A DNA stretch of 64,000 nucleotides from Microbulbifer sp. MKSA007 (GTDB taxonomy: Bacteria > Pseudomonadota > Gammaproteobacteria > Pseudomonadales > Cellvibrionaceae), in the NCBI GenBank assembly GCA_032615215.1, contig CP128433.1, positions 1,881,501 through 1,945,500 on the forward strand, in the 5' to 3' direction. Positions 51,947 through 61,916 of this stretch are shown in pieces (the stretch's first letter is position 1; each line of letters begins with the position of its first letter). The translations under genes were made by a program, and so were the position numbers. Under the pieces are notes generated by a model, which searched no databases, was not told the DNA's origin, and worked only from the letters and a program-made list of their open reading frames with translations.

Positions 51947-54900
51947 ATGCGTCTGAAGTGCATCAAGCTAGCGGGCTTCAAGTCTTTTGTTGACCCTACC
52001 ACTGTCTATTTTCCGACAAACCTCAACTCGGTGGTGGGTCCCAATGGCTGTGGTAAATCCAACACCATCGATGCGGTGCGCTGGGTTATGGGGGAATCCT
52101 CCGCAAAGAACCTGCGCGGCGATTCGATGACGGATGTTATCTTCAATGGCTCCAGTGGCCGTAAGCCCGTGGGGCAGGCCTCGATTGAGTTGGTATTTGA
52201 TAACTCTGAGGGCAAGCTTTCTGGAGCCTATGCGTCTTTCTCGGAGATTTCCGTCAAGCGCAAGGTAACCCGGGAAGCACAGAACACCTATTACCTGAAT
52301 GGCGAGAAGTGCCGCCGCCGCGATGTAACCGATCTCTTCTTGGGTACCGGCCTTGGCCCACGCAGCTACGCCATTATTGAGCAGGGCATGATCTCCAAGT
52401 TGATCGAAGCCAAGCCCGAAGAGCTGCGCGTCTATATCGAAGAGGCCGCCGGTATCTCCAAATACAAGGAGCGCCGCCGGGACACCGAAAACCGGATGAG
52501 ACGGACCTCTGAAAACCTTGAGCGCCTCACGGATATCCGCGATGAGCTGGATCGCCAGTTGTCCCGACTGGAGCGACAGTCCGCAGCAGCGGAAAAATAC
52601 AGCCGATTTAAAGAGGAAGAGCGCAGCCACAAGGCTAATCTTCAGGCGCTCAAATACCGCGAACTGGATGACCAATCCAAGGCCAAGCAGCAACAAATAG
52701 GTGAGCTTGAACTCACCGTTGAAGAGCTGGTTACCCGCCAGGTCACCTGTGACACAGGCATTGAGCAAAAGCGCGTGGGGTACCACGAGCTGTCTGATAG
52801 CTTTAACGAAGTCCAGGGACGCTTTTACGCCGTCGGTGGAGATATCGCCCGCTTGGAGCAGAGCATTGCCCACGCTCGTGAGCGCTCTACTCGCCTGCAT
52901 TCCGATTTGGCGCAAACCGAACAAGAATATCGCGAGGCGGAGACCAATCTCGAAGTGGATCGCGAAAAAGCGGCCCAGTTTGAGGAGGAGCTTGAGATTA
53001 TTCTGCCGGACCTGGAGATGGTTTTGGCAGCAGAAGAGGAGTCTGCTGCGGCACTGCTCGAATCTGAAGAGCAGATGCGCAATTGGCAGAACGAGTGGGA
53101 CCAGTTTAACCAGGGTGCCTCTGGCTCCCGTCAGAAAGCTGAGGTACAGCAATCCCGCATCCAGCACTTGGAAACTTCTGGCCAGCGGCTGCTGGAGCGG
53201 GTCAACAAGCTATTGGCGGAGCAGTCCGGCCTCCAGGTCTCTGACGACGATGAAGAGACACTGCAGCTGAACGAGCAGATGGCCGAGCTGGAAATGCAGG
53301 CTGAAGAGCGCCGCGAGGAAGCGGCAGAGCGTCGCGAGTCTCTGGATAGTCTCCGTGTGCAGGAGCGGGAGCTGGCTACCGAACTCGATCAGTTACGCTT
53401 GCAGCTGCAAACCGGGCGAGGCCGTCAGGCGTCTCTGGAAGCCTTGCAACAAGCTGCTTTAGGGCAAGGCAAGGCAGTTGAGAATTGGCTGCAGCAGCAA
53501 GCCCTGGCTGACAAGCCCCGGCTCGCCGACCAGATTAAAGCCCAGCCCGGCTGGGAAACCGCAGTTGAAACTATCCTCGGTCCCCAATTGCAGGCGGTAT
53601 GTGTCGAGCAGCTCGAGTCCGTGGCTGAAGGATTGGCGGCACTGGAAAGCGGTCAAGCGGTTCTGATCGATAACAGTGCTGTAAATAGCAGTGCGAAGGG
53701 AGCACTTCCTTCGCTGCAGGATATGGTTCAGGGGCCGGCCTCTCTCTCCGGCATCTTGGCGGGAATTTATACCGCAGAGGATTTGACTGAGGCGCTGTCC
53801 AGGCGCGCGAGTTTGCGAGCTCATGAGTCTATTGTGACTCGCGATGGGCTCTGGCTCGGCCCCAACTGGTTGCGAGTGAATCGCGCCAGTGATGCAGAGG
53901 CCGGGGTCCTGGCGCGCAAGCAGGATCTTGAAACCCTGGGGCAGGAGTTGGCCCTGTGTGAGGAGCAGATAGAGAGTATTGCCGAGCGACGCGAGTCCCT
54001 GCGCACGCAAACGGTCGATCTCGAGCGCTCCATCGAACAAGCTCGCAATGAGTCCGACCAGCTCGGGCGTCGCGAGGCAGAGCTGCGCAGCCAGTTGTCC
54101 GCCCGACGGGCGCGTGCGGAGCAGATGAATGAGCGCCGTATCCGAATTGAGCAGGAAATCGGTGAGGTGCGTGAGCAGCAGGAGTTGGAAGGGGAGTCCC
54201 TGTCGGAAGCTCGTCTAATGCTGCAGGAAGCTGTCGAGGCGATGAGTGATGATACCGATCGTCGTGAAACGCTAATGGCACGCCGGGAGGAATTGCGCGA
54301 AGCTTTGGATGCCGTGCGCCAGCGTGCGCGGGAGGACAAGGATCGCGCCCATGAACTGGCTATGCGCGAGCAGTCAGTGCGCACCCAGATGGTGTCTCTC
54401 GAGCGCACTTTGCAGGTGATGAGCGAGCAGCTGGAAAGGTTGCGCAGTCGTCGTCAGCAATTGCAGGAGCAAATGGAGGAGACCCAGGACCCCTCCCAGG
54501 ATTTTCAGGCTGAGTTGGAAGAAAAACTCGGCGAGCGTATTGAGGTGGAAACGGAACTCGCCGATGCGCGCAAAAAGCTGGAAGAGGTTGAGACCGGCCT
54601 GCGTGAGCAGGAACAGGAGCGCCACAAAGTGGAGGCGGCTCTTCAGGGAGTGCGCGTCCAGCTTGAGCAGGAGCGTCTCGCTGCGCAGACTCTGGAAGTG
54701 CAACGAAACGGATTGGTAGAGCAGCTGCGCGAGAGCGAGCACGATATCGATCAGCTGCTCGAACAGTTACCTGGCGATCTGACGATTAAACAGGTACAGG
54801 AAGATTTGGAATTGGTAGCTGCGCGTATCTCGCGTCTCGGGCCGATTAACCTCGCCGCTATCGATGAATACAAGCAGGAGTCTGAGCGCAAGAACTACCT

Positions 54901-55450
54901 GGATCGCCAGCATGGGGATCTGATGGAAGCGCTGGAGACCCTGGAAAATGCAATTAAGAAAATCGACAAGGAAACGAGAACCCGCTTCAAGGAAACTTTT
55001 GATCAGGTAAATGCGGGCCTGCAGGAACTCTTCCCGAAAGTTTTCGGTGGTGGTAATGCCTATCTGGAACTTACCGGTGAAGATCTGCTCGATACTGGTA
55101 TCGCGATCATGGCCCGCCCGCCGGGCAAGCGCAACAGCACAATCCATCTGCTCTCGGGTGGAGAAAAAGCGCTGACGGCGATCGCATTGGTATTCTCGAT
55201 TTTCCGTCTGAATCCAGCACCTTTCTGTATGTTGGATGAGGTGGATGCTCCCCTTGACGATGCTAACGTTGGTCGTTACGCACGAATGGTTAAAGAAATG
55301 TCAGAACACGTTCAGTTCATCTATATTACCCACAACAAGATCGCAATGGAGATGGCGGATCAGTTGCTGGGGGTTACCATGCACGAGCCGGGTGTATCCC
55401 GACTGGTGTCGGTGAATGTGGAAGAAGCAGCCGAGCTGGCTTCTGCATAA
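51947..55450 (+). CDS. smc: chromosome partition protein SMC
   Basis: SMC is the ATPase of the condensin complex that compacts and segregates chromosomes. The 1167-residue protein has an N-terminal Walker A (GPNGCGKSN near residue 32), a coiled coil, a hinge around residues 510-640, a second long coiled coil, and the C-terminal signature LSGGEKALTAIAL and Walker B FCMLDEVDAPLDDANV. It is a true SMC rather than MukB. It lies 26 bases before zipA and is probably co-transcribed, an order found in many gammaproteobacteria. The ribosome binding site is weak. Confidence 0.97.
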   Translation: MRLKCIKLAGFKSFVDPTTVYFPTNLNSVVGPNGCGKSNTIDAVRWVMGESSAKNLRGDSMTDVIFNGSSGRKPVGQASIELVFDNSEGKLSGAYASFSEISVKRKVTREAQNTYYLNGEKCRRRDVTDLFLGTGLGPRSYAIIEQGMISKLIEAKPEELRVYIEEAAGISKYKERRRDTENRMRRTSENLERLTDIRDELDRQLSRLERQSAAAEKYSRFKEEERSHKANLQALKYRELDDQSKAKQQQIGELELTVEELVTRQVTCDTGIEQKRVGYHELSDSFNEVQGRFYAVGGDIARLEQSIAHARERSTRLHSDLAQTEQEYREAETNLEVDREKAAQFEEELEIILPDLEMVLAAEEESAAALLESEEQMRNWQNEWDQFNQGASGSRQKAEVQQSRIQHLETSGQRLLERVNKLLAEQSGLQVSDDDEETLQLNEQMAELEMQAEERREEAAERRESLDSLRVQERELATELDQLRLQLQTGRGRQASLEALQQAALGQGKAVENWLQQQALADKPRLADQIKAQPGWETAVETILGPQLQAVCVEQLESVAEGLAALESGQAVLIDNSAVNSSAKGALPSLQDMVQGPASLSGILAGIYTAEDLTEALSRRASLRAHESIVTRDGLWLGPNWLRVNRASDAEAGVLARKQDLETLGQELALCEEQIESIAERRESLRTQTVDLERSIEQARNESDQLGRREAELRSQLSARRARAEQMNERRIRIEQEIGEVREQQELEGESLSEARLMLQEAVEAMSDDTDRRETLMARREELREALDAVRQRAREDKDRAHELAMREQSVRTQMVSLERTLQVMSEQLERLRSRRQQLQEQMEETQDPSQDFQAELEEKLGERIEVETELADARKKLEEVETGLREQEQERHKVEAALQGVRVQLEQERLAAQTLEVQRNGLVEQLRESEHDIDQLLEQLPGDLTIKQVQEDLELVAARISRLGPINLAAIDEYKQESERKNYLDRQHGDLMEALETLENAIKKIDKETRTRFKETFDQVNAGLQELFPKVFGGGNAYLELTGEDLLDTGIAIMARPPGKRNSTIHLLSGGEKALTAIALVFSIFRLNPAPFCMLDEVDAPLDDANVGRYARMVKEMSEHVQFIYITHNKIAMEMADQLLGVTMHEPGVSRLVSVNVEEAAELASA

Positions 55451-55476
55451 GGGCGTAAAGGGAGAGGCGCTAAAAA

Positions 55477-56493
55477 ATGGATAACTGGCTGGTTACAATC
55501 CTGGTTGTCGTTCTGCTGGTCGTTGTGGTCGATGGCATACGCCGGGCGATCTTGCGACAGCGCGCGGCAGTTAAGGTCTCCCGCAATCTGTCGCGGGCCA
55601 TGCAATCTGAAGTAAAAAATGAAGCTGATCCGGTCTCAGAGAAGGCTGAAGAAGAACCCCCGGTCCGCAAACCCCTGGAGACGCGAGAGCCCAAGCCTGC
55701 AAACAGCGAATTGCCCGGGCAGGCTCGCGTTGTTCAGCGCCGTCCGCTAGAGGATGCGCTACATGTGAATCGCCAGGTGCAGGAGAGCTTTATTTCCTCG
55801 CGCAAACCGCTCGCTGGCAGCAATCCCCAGAGGAGTCCGGAAGAGCAGGGTATCCTCGATTTGGAAGAGCAAGTCCCCACCCTGATGGAGTCGGTCGGTG
55901 AAGAGCAACGCTATGAGCCTGCATTAGATGAGGCTGAAAGCCTAAATGCGATGGATAGCGCTCACAGTCCTGAGCATGAAGCTGTGCATGAGGATTCTCA
56001 AGCCGAGCGATCTTCTCAGTCTCCAAGCTCTGGCAGTGTTGGTGAAGGTGCTCCCACCCGTGAGGTGCTGGTGATTAATGTAATGGCGCCAGAAGGGGAT
56101 TACTTCGAGGGTAATGATTTACTTCGGGTAATGGTTGCCTGTGGCATGCGCTTTGGTGAAATGAATATTTTTCACTACCATGAGCACGGCGGTGCTGATG
56201 GGGCCATTATCTTTAGTCTCGCCAATATTGTTGTGCCCGGCGTTTTCGACCTGGCCCAGATGGAAGAATTTGCCACGCCGGGTGTTAGCTTGTTCCTGAC
56301 ACTACCTGTGGAAGGCGAGGCGATTAAAGCTTTCGATCAACTGCTTTCCACCTCATACAAAATTGCCGAGCTGCTCGGTGGCGAATTGAAGGATGAGAAT
56401 CGCAGTGTATTTACCGCGCAAACGGCGGAGCATTATCGTCAGCGGGTTGTGGAGTACCAGCGCCGCAGGACTTTAGCGATGGCGCAAAGCTAA
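55477..56493 (+). CDS. zipA: cell division protein ZipA
   Basis: ZipA anchors the FtsZ ring to the membrane. The 338-residue product starts with one hydrophobic helix (NWLVTILVVVLLVVVVDGI) and a basic cytoplasmic stretch, then a long acidic, glutamate- and proline-rich linker, and ends in the ZipA-C domain (VLVINVMAPEGDYFEGNDLLRVMVACGMRFG, FHYHEHGGADGAIIFSLANIV, PGVSLFLTLPVEGEAIKAFDQLL). It is in the smc-zipA-ligA order. Confidence 0.96.
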   Translation: MDNWLVTILVVVLLVVVVDGIRRAILRQRAAVKVSRNLSRAMQSEVKNEADPVSEKAEEEPPVRKPLETREPKPANSELPGQARVVQRRPLEDALHVNRQVQESFISSRKPLAGSNPQRSPEEQGILDLEEQVPTLMESVGEEQRYEPALDEAESLNAMDSAHSPEHEAVHEDSQAERSSQSPSSGSVGEGAPTREVLVINVMAPEGDYFEGNDLLRVMVACGMRFGEMNIFHYHEHGGADGAIIFSLANIVVPGVFDLAQMEEFATPGVSLFLTLPVEGEAIKAFDQLLSTSYKIAELLGGELKDENRSVFTAQTAEHYRQRVVEYQRRRTLAMAQS

Positions 56494-56528
56494 CTCGCAA
56501 TCTCTACATAATTGTTGCCATTTTTAAT

Positions 56529-56585
56529 GCGGCCCGGGATGCCGGCTGATTTTCATTTTGGAAATTAGCCGTAAGCTCGGGCCGT
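56529..56585. repeat. extended inverted repeat after zipA
   Basis: GCGGCCCG pairs with TCGGGCCGT-side bases, and within it CGGCTGATTT pairs with AAATTAGCCG around CATTTTGG. The resulting long hairpin lies between zipA and ligA. With only a weak T-tract, it may act as an attenuator or an mRNA-stability element. Confidence 0.5.
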
Positions 56586-56644
56586 ATTTGCATGTAAAAT
56601 CGAAATAATTTTCTAACTATTATTTTTATTCACTCGAATTGCCG

Positions 56645-58696
56645 ATGACTCATCAAACTATTTCCCCTCAAGTGCGCGAGCGTGTTCAGGAATTACACGA
56701 AATCCTCCAGCGTGCGAATCACCAATACTATGTGCTTGATGATCCCGAGTTGCCGGATATTGAGTACGACCGGCGCCTGCGCGAGTTGCAGGACCTGGAA
56801 AGTGAATTCCCTCAGCTACTGACACCGGATTCTCCCACCCAGAGGGTAGGCGCAGAGCCGCTCTCCTCTTTCCAGGAGGTTCGCCACGAGGTGGCGATGT
56901 TGTCTTTGGATAACGCCTTTAATGATGAAGAGTTGCTGGAGTTTGACCGCCGGGTGTGTGAGCGCCTCAACAGTAAAGGGCCAGTGGAATACGCCTGTGA
57001 ACCCAAATTAGACGGTATCGCTATCAGCCTTTTATATCGCGACGGAGTACTTGAGCGAGCGGCAACGCGAGGGGATGGCACGACGGGTGAGGATATCACC
57101 CAGAATGTACGCACCGTGGGATCTGTACCTCTGCGTTTGCGTCAAGCAGATGGTATTGAAAAGTATCCGGGTGTATTGGAGGTCCGCGGCGAAATCTATA
57201 TGCCGAAAGCGGGCTTTGCCGAATTGAATCGCAAAGCGGCTGAGGCGGGCGAGAAGCTTTTCGTAAATCCTAGAAATGCCGCTGCCGGTAGTTTGCGTCA
57301 ATTGGACTCCCGCATAACAGCGCAGAGACCGCTGGAATTGTGTGTGTATGGCACTGGCCTTGTAGAGGGCGGTGAGCTGCCGGAAAAGCACGTTGAGACT
57401 TTGCAGCTGCTGGGACATTGGGGCTTCCGTACAAACCGAGAGATGCGCGTCACTAAGGATATTCAGGGCTGCATCGACTACTACCGGGAAATCGGCGAGA
57501 AGCGCGAGGACCTCGCTTACGATATTGACGGTATTGTTTTTAAGGTCAACAGTATTCCCCTGCAGCGCCGTCTCGGTTTTGTTGCCCGCGCACCCCGTTG
57601 GGCCATGGCCTATAAGTTTCCTGCTCAGGAGGAAATGACTGAATTATTGGATGTTGAATTCCAGGTGGGGCGCACCGGTGCGGTTACCCCGGTTGCTCGC
57701 CTGCAGCCGGTATTTGTCGGCGGCGTTACCGTTTCCAATGCAACTCTGCACAATCGAGATGAGATCGAGCGCCTCGGCGTACAGGTGGGTGATACCGTCA
57801 TTATTCGCCGTGCCGGAGATGTTATCCCGCAGGTGGTTTCTGTAGTGGAGAGCAAGCGCAAGCCGGGTGGCCACGCTATTGAATTCCCCACGCATTGCCC
57901 GGTATGCGGCTCGCCGGTGGAATCCACGCCTGGTGAGGCGGTGGTCCGCTGTAGCGGCGGCCTGATTTGTAGTGCCCAGCGCAAGCAGGCCATCAAGCAT
58001 TTCGCTTCGCGCAAAGCAATGGACATTGATGGGCTGGGAGACAAGCTGGTAGAGCAGCTGGTAGATGAGGACTTGTTACACTCGGTGTCCGGGCTCTACC
58101 ACCTCACTTTGGAGCAGGTGGCGGGACTTGAGCGAATGGGGCAAAAGTCTGCCCAGAACCTCCTCGATGCACTGGAGCGCAGTAAAGAGACCACGCTGCC
58201 TAAATTCCTCTATGCCCTGGGTATCCGGGAAGTGGGTGAGGCTACAGCGCGCAATTTGGCGCGGCACTTTGGCGAATTGAATCCGCTAATGTCGGCAGAT
58301 GTCGAGGCTTTGCAGGAAGTTGAAGATGTGGGCCCAGTGGTCGCTCATTTTGTTGCTGAGTTTTTTCAGCAACCTCATGCCCAAGAAGAGGTGGAGGCAC
58401 TGCAGCAGGCGGGTGTGCATTGGCAAGCGGAAGAGAGTGACGAGCAGGATCAGCCCCTGGCAGGGGAAACCTGGGTGCTCACCGGCAAACTGGAAACCCT
58501 GTCCCGCAGTGAAGCAAAAGACTACTTACAGAGGCTGGGTGCGAAAGTCGCAGGAAGTGTTTCCGCCAAGACCGGCACTCTGGTTGCTGGGCCAGGCGCT
58601 GGCTCAAAATTGACCAAAGCGCAGGGGCTAGGTATCACAGTTATGGATGAAGAGGCGCTTCTGGATATGCTGCGCGAAAGGGGCTTTGAGATTTAG
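56645..58696 (+). CDS. ligA: NAD-dependent DNA ligase LigA
   Basis: LigA seals nicks during replication and repair. The 683-residue enzyme has the Ia/adenylation domain with the AMP-binding lysine K121 in EPKLDGIAI, the OB fold, a zinc finger (CPVCGSPVES...CSGGLICSAQ), the helix-hairpin-helix region (MDIDGLGDKLVEQLV, GIREVGEATARNLA) and a C-terminal BRCT domain (WVLTGKLETLSRSEAKDYL). ATG 56645 is preferred; a TTG two codons upstream has no binding site. It is the third gene of the smc-zipA-ligA group. Confidence 0.97.
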   Translation: MTHQTISPQVRERVQELHEILQRANHQYYVLDDPELPDIEYDRRLRELQDLESEFPQLLTPDSPTQRVGAEPLSSFQEVRHEVAMLSLDNAFNDEELLEFDRRVCERLNSKGPVEYACEPKLDGIAISLLYRDGVLERAATRGDGTTGEDITQNVRTVGSVPLRLRQADGIEKYPGVLEVRGEIYMPKAGFAELNRKAAEAGEKLFVNPRNAAAGSLRQLDSRITAQRPLELCVYGTGLVEGGELPEKHVETLQLLGHWGFRTNREMRVTKDIQGCIDYYREIGEKREDLAYDIDGIVFKVNSIPLQRRLGFVARAPRWAMAYKFPAQEEMTELLDVEFQVGRTGAVTPVARLQPVFVGGVTVSNATLHNRDEIERLGVQVGDTVIIRRAGDVIPQVVSVVESKRKPGGHAIEFPTHCPVCGSPVESTPGEAVVRCSGGLICSAQRKQAIKHFASRKAMDIDGLGDKLVEQLVDEDLLHSVSGLYHLTLEQVAGLERMGQKSAQNLLDALERSKETTLPKFLYALGIREVGEATARNLARHFGELNPLMSADVEALQEVEDVGPVVAHFVAEFFQQPHAQEEVEALQQAGVHWQAEESDEQDQPLAGETWVLTGKLETLSRSEAKDYLQRLGAKVAGSVSAKTGTLVAGPGAGSKLTKAQGLGITVMDEEALLDMLRERGFEI

Positions 58697-58864
58697 TTCT
58701 GGTATTTTAGGCGGGGCACCATTAGTAACTGAATAGCCGAACTTTTGAGCACTTTGCAGGTTCGTGTTTTGTTTTGTGGCTTTCTGGTCGCTTCGCCGTT
58801 AAAGTTGATGCCTTAGATCTGTTTTGCCCTGGGTACCTGATGTCCAGTGGCACTGTGGTAAGGA

Positions 58865-59308
58865 ATGGAATTAATGCTTCAGGGCGATCAGGAATCCATC
58901 GTTTACGGATGTATCAAAGACAGCAATAGCCTCGCTGGCGGCAGCGATCGGCGTAGGGTGAACCGCAATGCTGTGCTCGCTCTGCCCAGTGCTGACGAAT
59001 GGCCATTCCTGTGCCGGGATATGTTTGCTATTCCCACCATTAAGGTGAAGCAATCCCAGTACCAAACCGATGTTATCCACTTTGGCGCTTCCTATCGGGC
59101 GGTAGAATACGAGTGGGATTTGTGGATACAGAAGTTTGAAGAGTTGTTGAAGAGTATGTATTGGGTTTCGGCAACTGTGCATTTGGAAACTGAGCTTTCC
59201 GGCGTTCACTCTTTCAGCTGGGAATCCGCTGGCCTCTATCACGAGCCGGGCAGCGGCGATATGCAGGTTCGCTGCGAGTGGACCCAAGAGGGTCGGGTGA
59301 GTATCTGA
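58865..59308 (+). CDS. conserved hypothetical protein, 147 residues
   Basis: The soluble product has no known domain. It is rich in Trp, Glu and Asp (YEWDLWIQKFEELLKSMYWV) and contains a short N-terminal stretch IVYGCIKDSNS. It lies about 170 bases after ligA on the same strand, without a terminator between that I can see. An ORF on the opposite strand is of similar length but has less protein-like composition. Function unknown. Confidence 0.55.
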   Translation: MELMLQGDQESIVYGCIKDSNSLAGGSDRRRVNRNAVLALPSADEWPFLCRDMFAIPTIKVKQSQYQTDVIHFGASYRAVEYEWDLWIQKFEELLKSMYWVSATVHLETELSGVHSFSWESAGLYHEPGSGDMQVRCEWTQEGRVSI

Positions 59309-59560
59309 TTTTTGTGGCCCGGTTGGTCCGGGCCCTCTCTTGCCTAATTGCCGCAAAGCAGATTTAAATAAGCAGCCCTGTCACAAATCCTATCTCTCTT
59401 TTTCTTTCCGCAACTATATTCCCTGATAGTCTCTGGAACTGAAACTTTGGTCTGTTAAAGTGTCTTTGCCGAACGGTACCAAGGTGCCGCGGCCGAGAAG
59501 CTGTAAAGCCAGATTATAAGAATTGGCGCGATCTGGGCGCCCTATCAGGAAGGAATACAC

Positions 59561-60007
59561 ATGATTAAATCCAGTTCTCTGCTGTTTGCCAGCGCACTGA
59601 TGTTGTCGCCGCTGTTACATGCGTCTGAGCACGAAAGCAAAATGGATATGAGCAGTAAGGCCCCAGCAGATGCCAAGGTCTATATTATCTCGCCGAAGGA
59701 TGGAGAGAAGGTGCCCCAGACATTTACGGTGAAGTTTGGTTTGTCTGGTATGGGTGTGGCACCGGCGGGTACCAATCAAGAGAATACCGGCCACCATCAT
59801 CTGCTGATTGATGTGGATGATATGCCGGATATGAGCAAGCCTTTGCCGGCGAGTAAGAACATCATTCACTTTGGTGGCGGGCAAACCGAGACTCAAGTTA
59901 CCTTGCCACCGGGCAAGCATACGCTACAACTGGTTCTGGGCAACTATATGCATGTGCCACATAAAGAGCCTGTGATGTCCAAGAAAATTACCGTCGTGGT
60001 CGAGTAG
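59561..60007 (+). CDS. DUF4399 periplasmic protein
   Basis: The 148-residue exported protein has a signal peptide (cleavage near LHAS-E) and the DUF4399 domain: VYIISPKDGEKVPQTFTVKFGLSGMGVAPAG, a histidine-rich TGHHHLLIDVD and the closing GKHTLQLVLGNYMHVPH. The His and Met residues would allow metal binding, and an association with copper or oxidase maturation has been proposed by others for similar proteins. It is followed by fumC. Confidence 0.85.
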   Translation: MIKSSSLLFASALMLSPLLHASEHESKMDMSSKAPADAKVYIISPKDGEKVPQTFTVKFGLSGMGVAPAGTNQENTGHHHLLIDVDDMPDMSKPLPASKNIIHFGGGQTETQVTLPPGKHTLQLVLGNYMHVPHKEPVMSKKITVVVE

Positions 60008-60065
60008 GGCTGCAGCGGCTAAATAACCTTCTGTCGATGCATTAAGCGCATCTGGGGAGAGTGAA

Positions 60066-61451
60066 ATGGGTGGCGAATTCCGCACTGAAAAGGACAGCCT
60101 GGGCGAAGTTCAGGTGCCGACTGAGGCGATGTATGGCGCGCAAACCCAGCGCGCCGTGGAGAATTTTCCTGTCAGTGGTCACGGCTTGCCGGCAGAGTTT
60201 ATCCGCGCCATTGTGCTGATAAAGAAATCTGCTGCGGAGGCCAACCGGGACTTGGGGTTGCTGGATAAAGCCCAGGCTGAGGCCATTATCAATGCCTGCG
60301 ACAGTCTCGGTGATGAGGAGTATGCCACTCATTTTCCCGTCGATATTTACCAGACAGGTTCTGGTACCAGCTCAAATATGAATGTTAACGAGGTGCTCGC
60401 TCACCTGGCAGAAAAGCACAGTGATCAAACCATCAGCCCCAATGATCACGTGAATATGAGTCAGAGCAGTAATGACGTGGTTCCGACCGCGATTCATGTG
60501 TCCGCCCTGCTTGCAGTGCGCGACACCCTGCTGCCTGCGTTGCGCCATTTGCACACTGGCTTGTGCGACAAGTCCACGGAACTTGAAAGTATTGTAAAAA
60601 CCGGCCGCACCCATCTGATGGATGCAGTGCCTATGACAATGGCGCAGGAAGTTGGAGGTTGGGCTGCACAAATAGAGGCGTGCCGGGAGAGGATTCGCGC
60701 GGTAATGCCTCGGCTTGCCCAGCTGGCTCAAGGCGGAACGGCGATTGGCACCGGGCTCAATGCTCACCCGGATTTTGCCGAGCTGTTTGCACAAAAAATC
60801 AGCGCCCACACATCTCATCAGTTTCGCCCGGCAGAGAACTTTTTTACCGCAATTTCCAGTCAGGATACGTCGGTGGAATTGTCCGGGCAGCTCAAGGTGT
60901 TGGCAGTTTCCCTGATGAAAATTGCCAATGATTTGCGTTGGATGAACAGCGGTCCGCTTGCTGGCCTCTCCGAAATCGCCCTGGAGGCCTTGCAGCCAGG
61001 GAGCAGCATTATGCCGGGCAAAGTGAACCCGGTTATTGCTGAATCAGTTACTATGGTTTGTGCCCGGGTGATGGGTAATGACACCACAGTGACCGTGGCG
61101 GGACAGAGCGGCAATTTTCAATTGAATGTTATGTTGCCTTTAGTAGGCAGTACGCTGCTGGAAAGTATTAACCTGCTCGCGAATGCATCGACCCTATTGG
61201 CTGATCGAGCCGTTGCCAGTTTCGCGGTGAATCGGGCGCATATTGAGGGAACCCTGGGCCGCAACCCCATTTTAGTGACCTCCCTTAACCCAGTGATTGG
61301 CTACCTGAAAGCGGCGGAGATTGCCAAGGCCGCCTATGCCAGCTGTAGGCCAGTGCTGGATGTTGCTGTTGAAATGACGGACCTGGATAGAGAAACGCTT
61401 GAGGAATTGTTGGATCCCGCCCATTTGGCCAAGGGTGGGCTGATCAGCTAG
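60066..61451 (+). CDS. fumC: class II fumarate hydratase FumC
   Basis: FumC interconverts fumarate and L-malate in the TCA cycle and needs no iron-sulfur cluster. The 461-residue product has the superfamily signature GSSIMPGKVNP near residue 315, TGSGTSSNMNVNEV near the N terminus and TGRTHLMDAVPM. The iron-independent form is often used in iron shortage or oxidative stress; no regulatory site is visible here. It stands 58 bases after the DUF4399 gene. Confidence 0.97.
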   Translation: MGGEFRTEKDSLGEVQVPTEAMYGAQTQRAVENFPVSGHGLPAEFIRAIVLIKKSAAEANRDLGLLDKAQAEAIINACDSLGDEEYATHFPVDIYQTGSGTSSNMNVNEVLAHLAEKHSDQTISPNDHVNMSQSSNDVVPTAIHVSALLAVRDTLLPALRHLHTGLCDKSTELESIVKTGRTHLMDAVPMTMAQEVGGWAAQIEACRERIRAVMPRLAQLAQGGTAIGTGLNAHPDFAELFAQKISAHTSHQFRPAENFFTAISSQDTSVELSGQLKVLAVSLMKIANDLRWMNSGPLAGLSEIALEALQPGSSIMPGKVNPVIAESVTMVCARVMGNDTTVTVAGQSGNFQLNVMLPLVGSTLLESINLLANASTLLADRAVASFAVNRAHIEGTLGRNPILVTSLNPVIGYLKAAEIAKAAYASCRPVLDVAVEMTDLDRETLEELLDPAHLAKGGLIS

Positions 61452-61569
61452 GGGCAAAAAAGGCGATTCCCAACAGTATTAACGATATAATGGCGGTCAG
61501 GCACATAAGCCAGTGCAAAAGCCTTAACAGCGTGGCTCGATCCTCTGGTTCCAGCATTCTTCTGCTCAT
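61444..61569 (-). CDS. small membrane protein, 41 residues
   Basis: A short gene on the minus strand overlaps the last eight bases of fumC tail to tail. It has an AGGAGG ribosome binding site five bases upstream of ATG 61569, which strongly favours it being real. The product has a basic and acidic N terminus (SRRMLEPEDRATLLRLL) and one membrane helix (LMCLTAIISLILLGIAFFAP). No family is recognised. Confidence 0.6.
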   Translation of the reverse strand: MSRRMLEPEDRATLLRLLHWLMCLTAIISLILLGIAFFAPS

Positions 61570-61712
61570 TGGTGCCTCCTGCGGCGTTGACAGGAACCGG
61601 CCAATCCCTCACGATTCGACGCCGCGTCGGTACTGGGTGCCGACAATACAATGGTAGCGCCACAAAATGTGGCAGTCTCACCTGTTTTGAAAATCAATGT
61701 ATCCAGATCGTC

Positions 61713-61913
61713 ATGGCTAAAAGAAGTCGCCGCTCCTTTATTACCAGTGTCCTCGCCTGTGTCGCCTTTGTAGTGGCGGCAGTCTACAGCTGGGACCTGC
61801 CCGTTAAGGATGTTGTCACCTATTTCATTCTTCTGTTGGTGATATTACTTGTCATCATTGCTCTGGCGTTTGGGTGCGGGGCTTTATTGAATTGGTTGCG
61901 CAGGCGTAAATAA
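61713..61913 (+). CDS. small membrane protein, 66 residues
   Basis: The product has a basic start (AKRSRRSF) and two hydrophobic helices (ITSVLACVAFVVAAVYS and VVTYFILLLVILLVIIALAFGCGALL) separated by a short loop, ending in arginines. Internal frames suggest a start as early as 61569, but ATG 61713 gives the natural product. It ends three bases before the AraC-type gene and may share its transcript. Function unknown. Confidence 0.6.
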   Translation: MAKRSRRSFITSVLACVAFVVAAVYSWDLPVKDVVTYFILLLVILLVIIALAFGCGALLNWLRRRK

Positions 61914-61916
61914 TAG

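Noticed and set aside
51968..53167. Long minus-strand ORF of 399 codons opposite smc
   Set aside because: It is the shadow of smc codon usage on the other strand. The translation has no domain, and smc is unambiguous.
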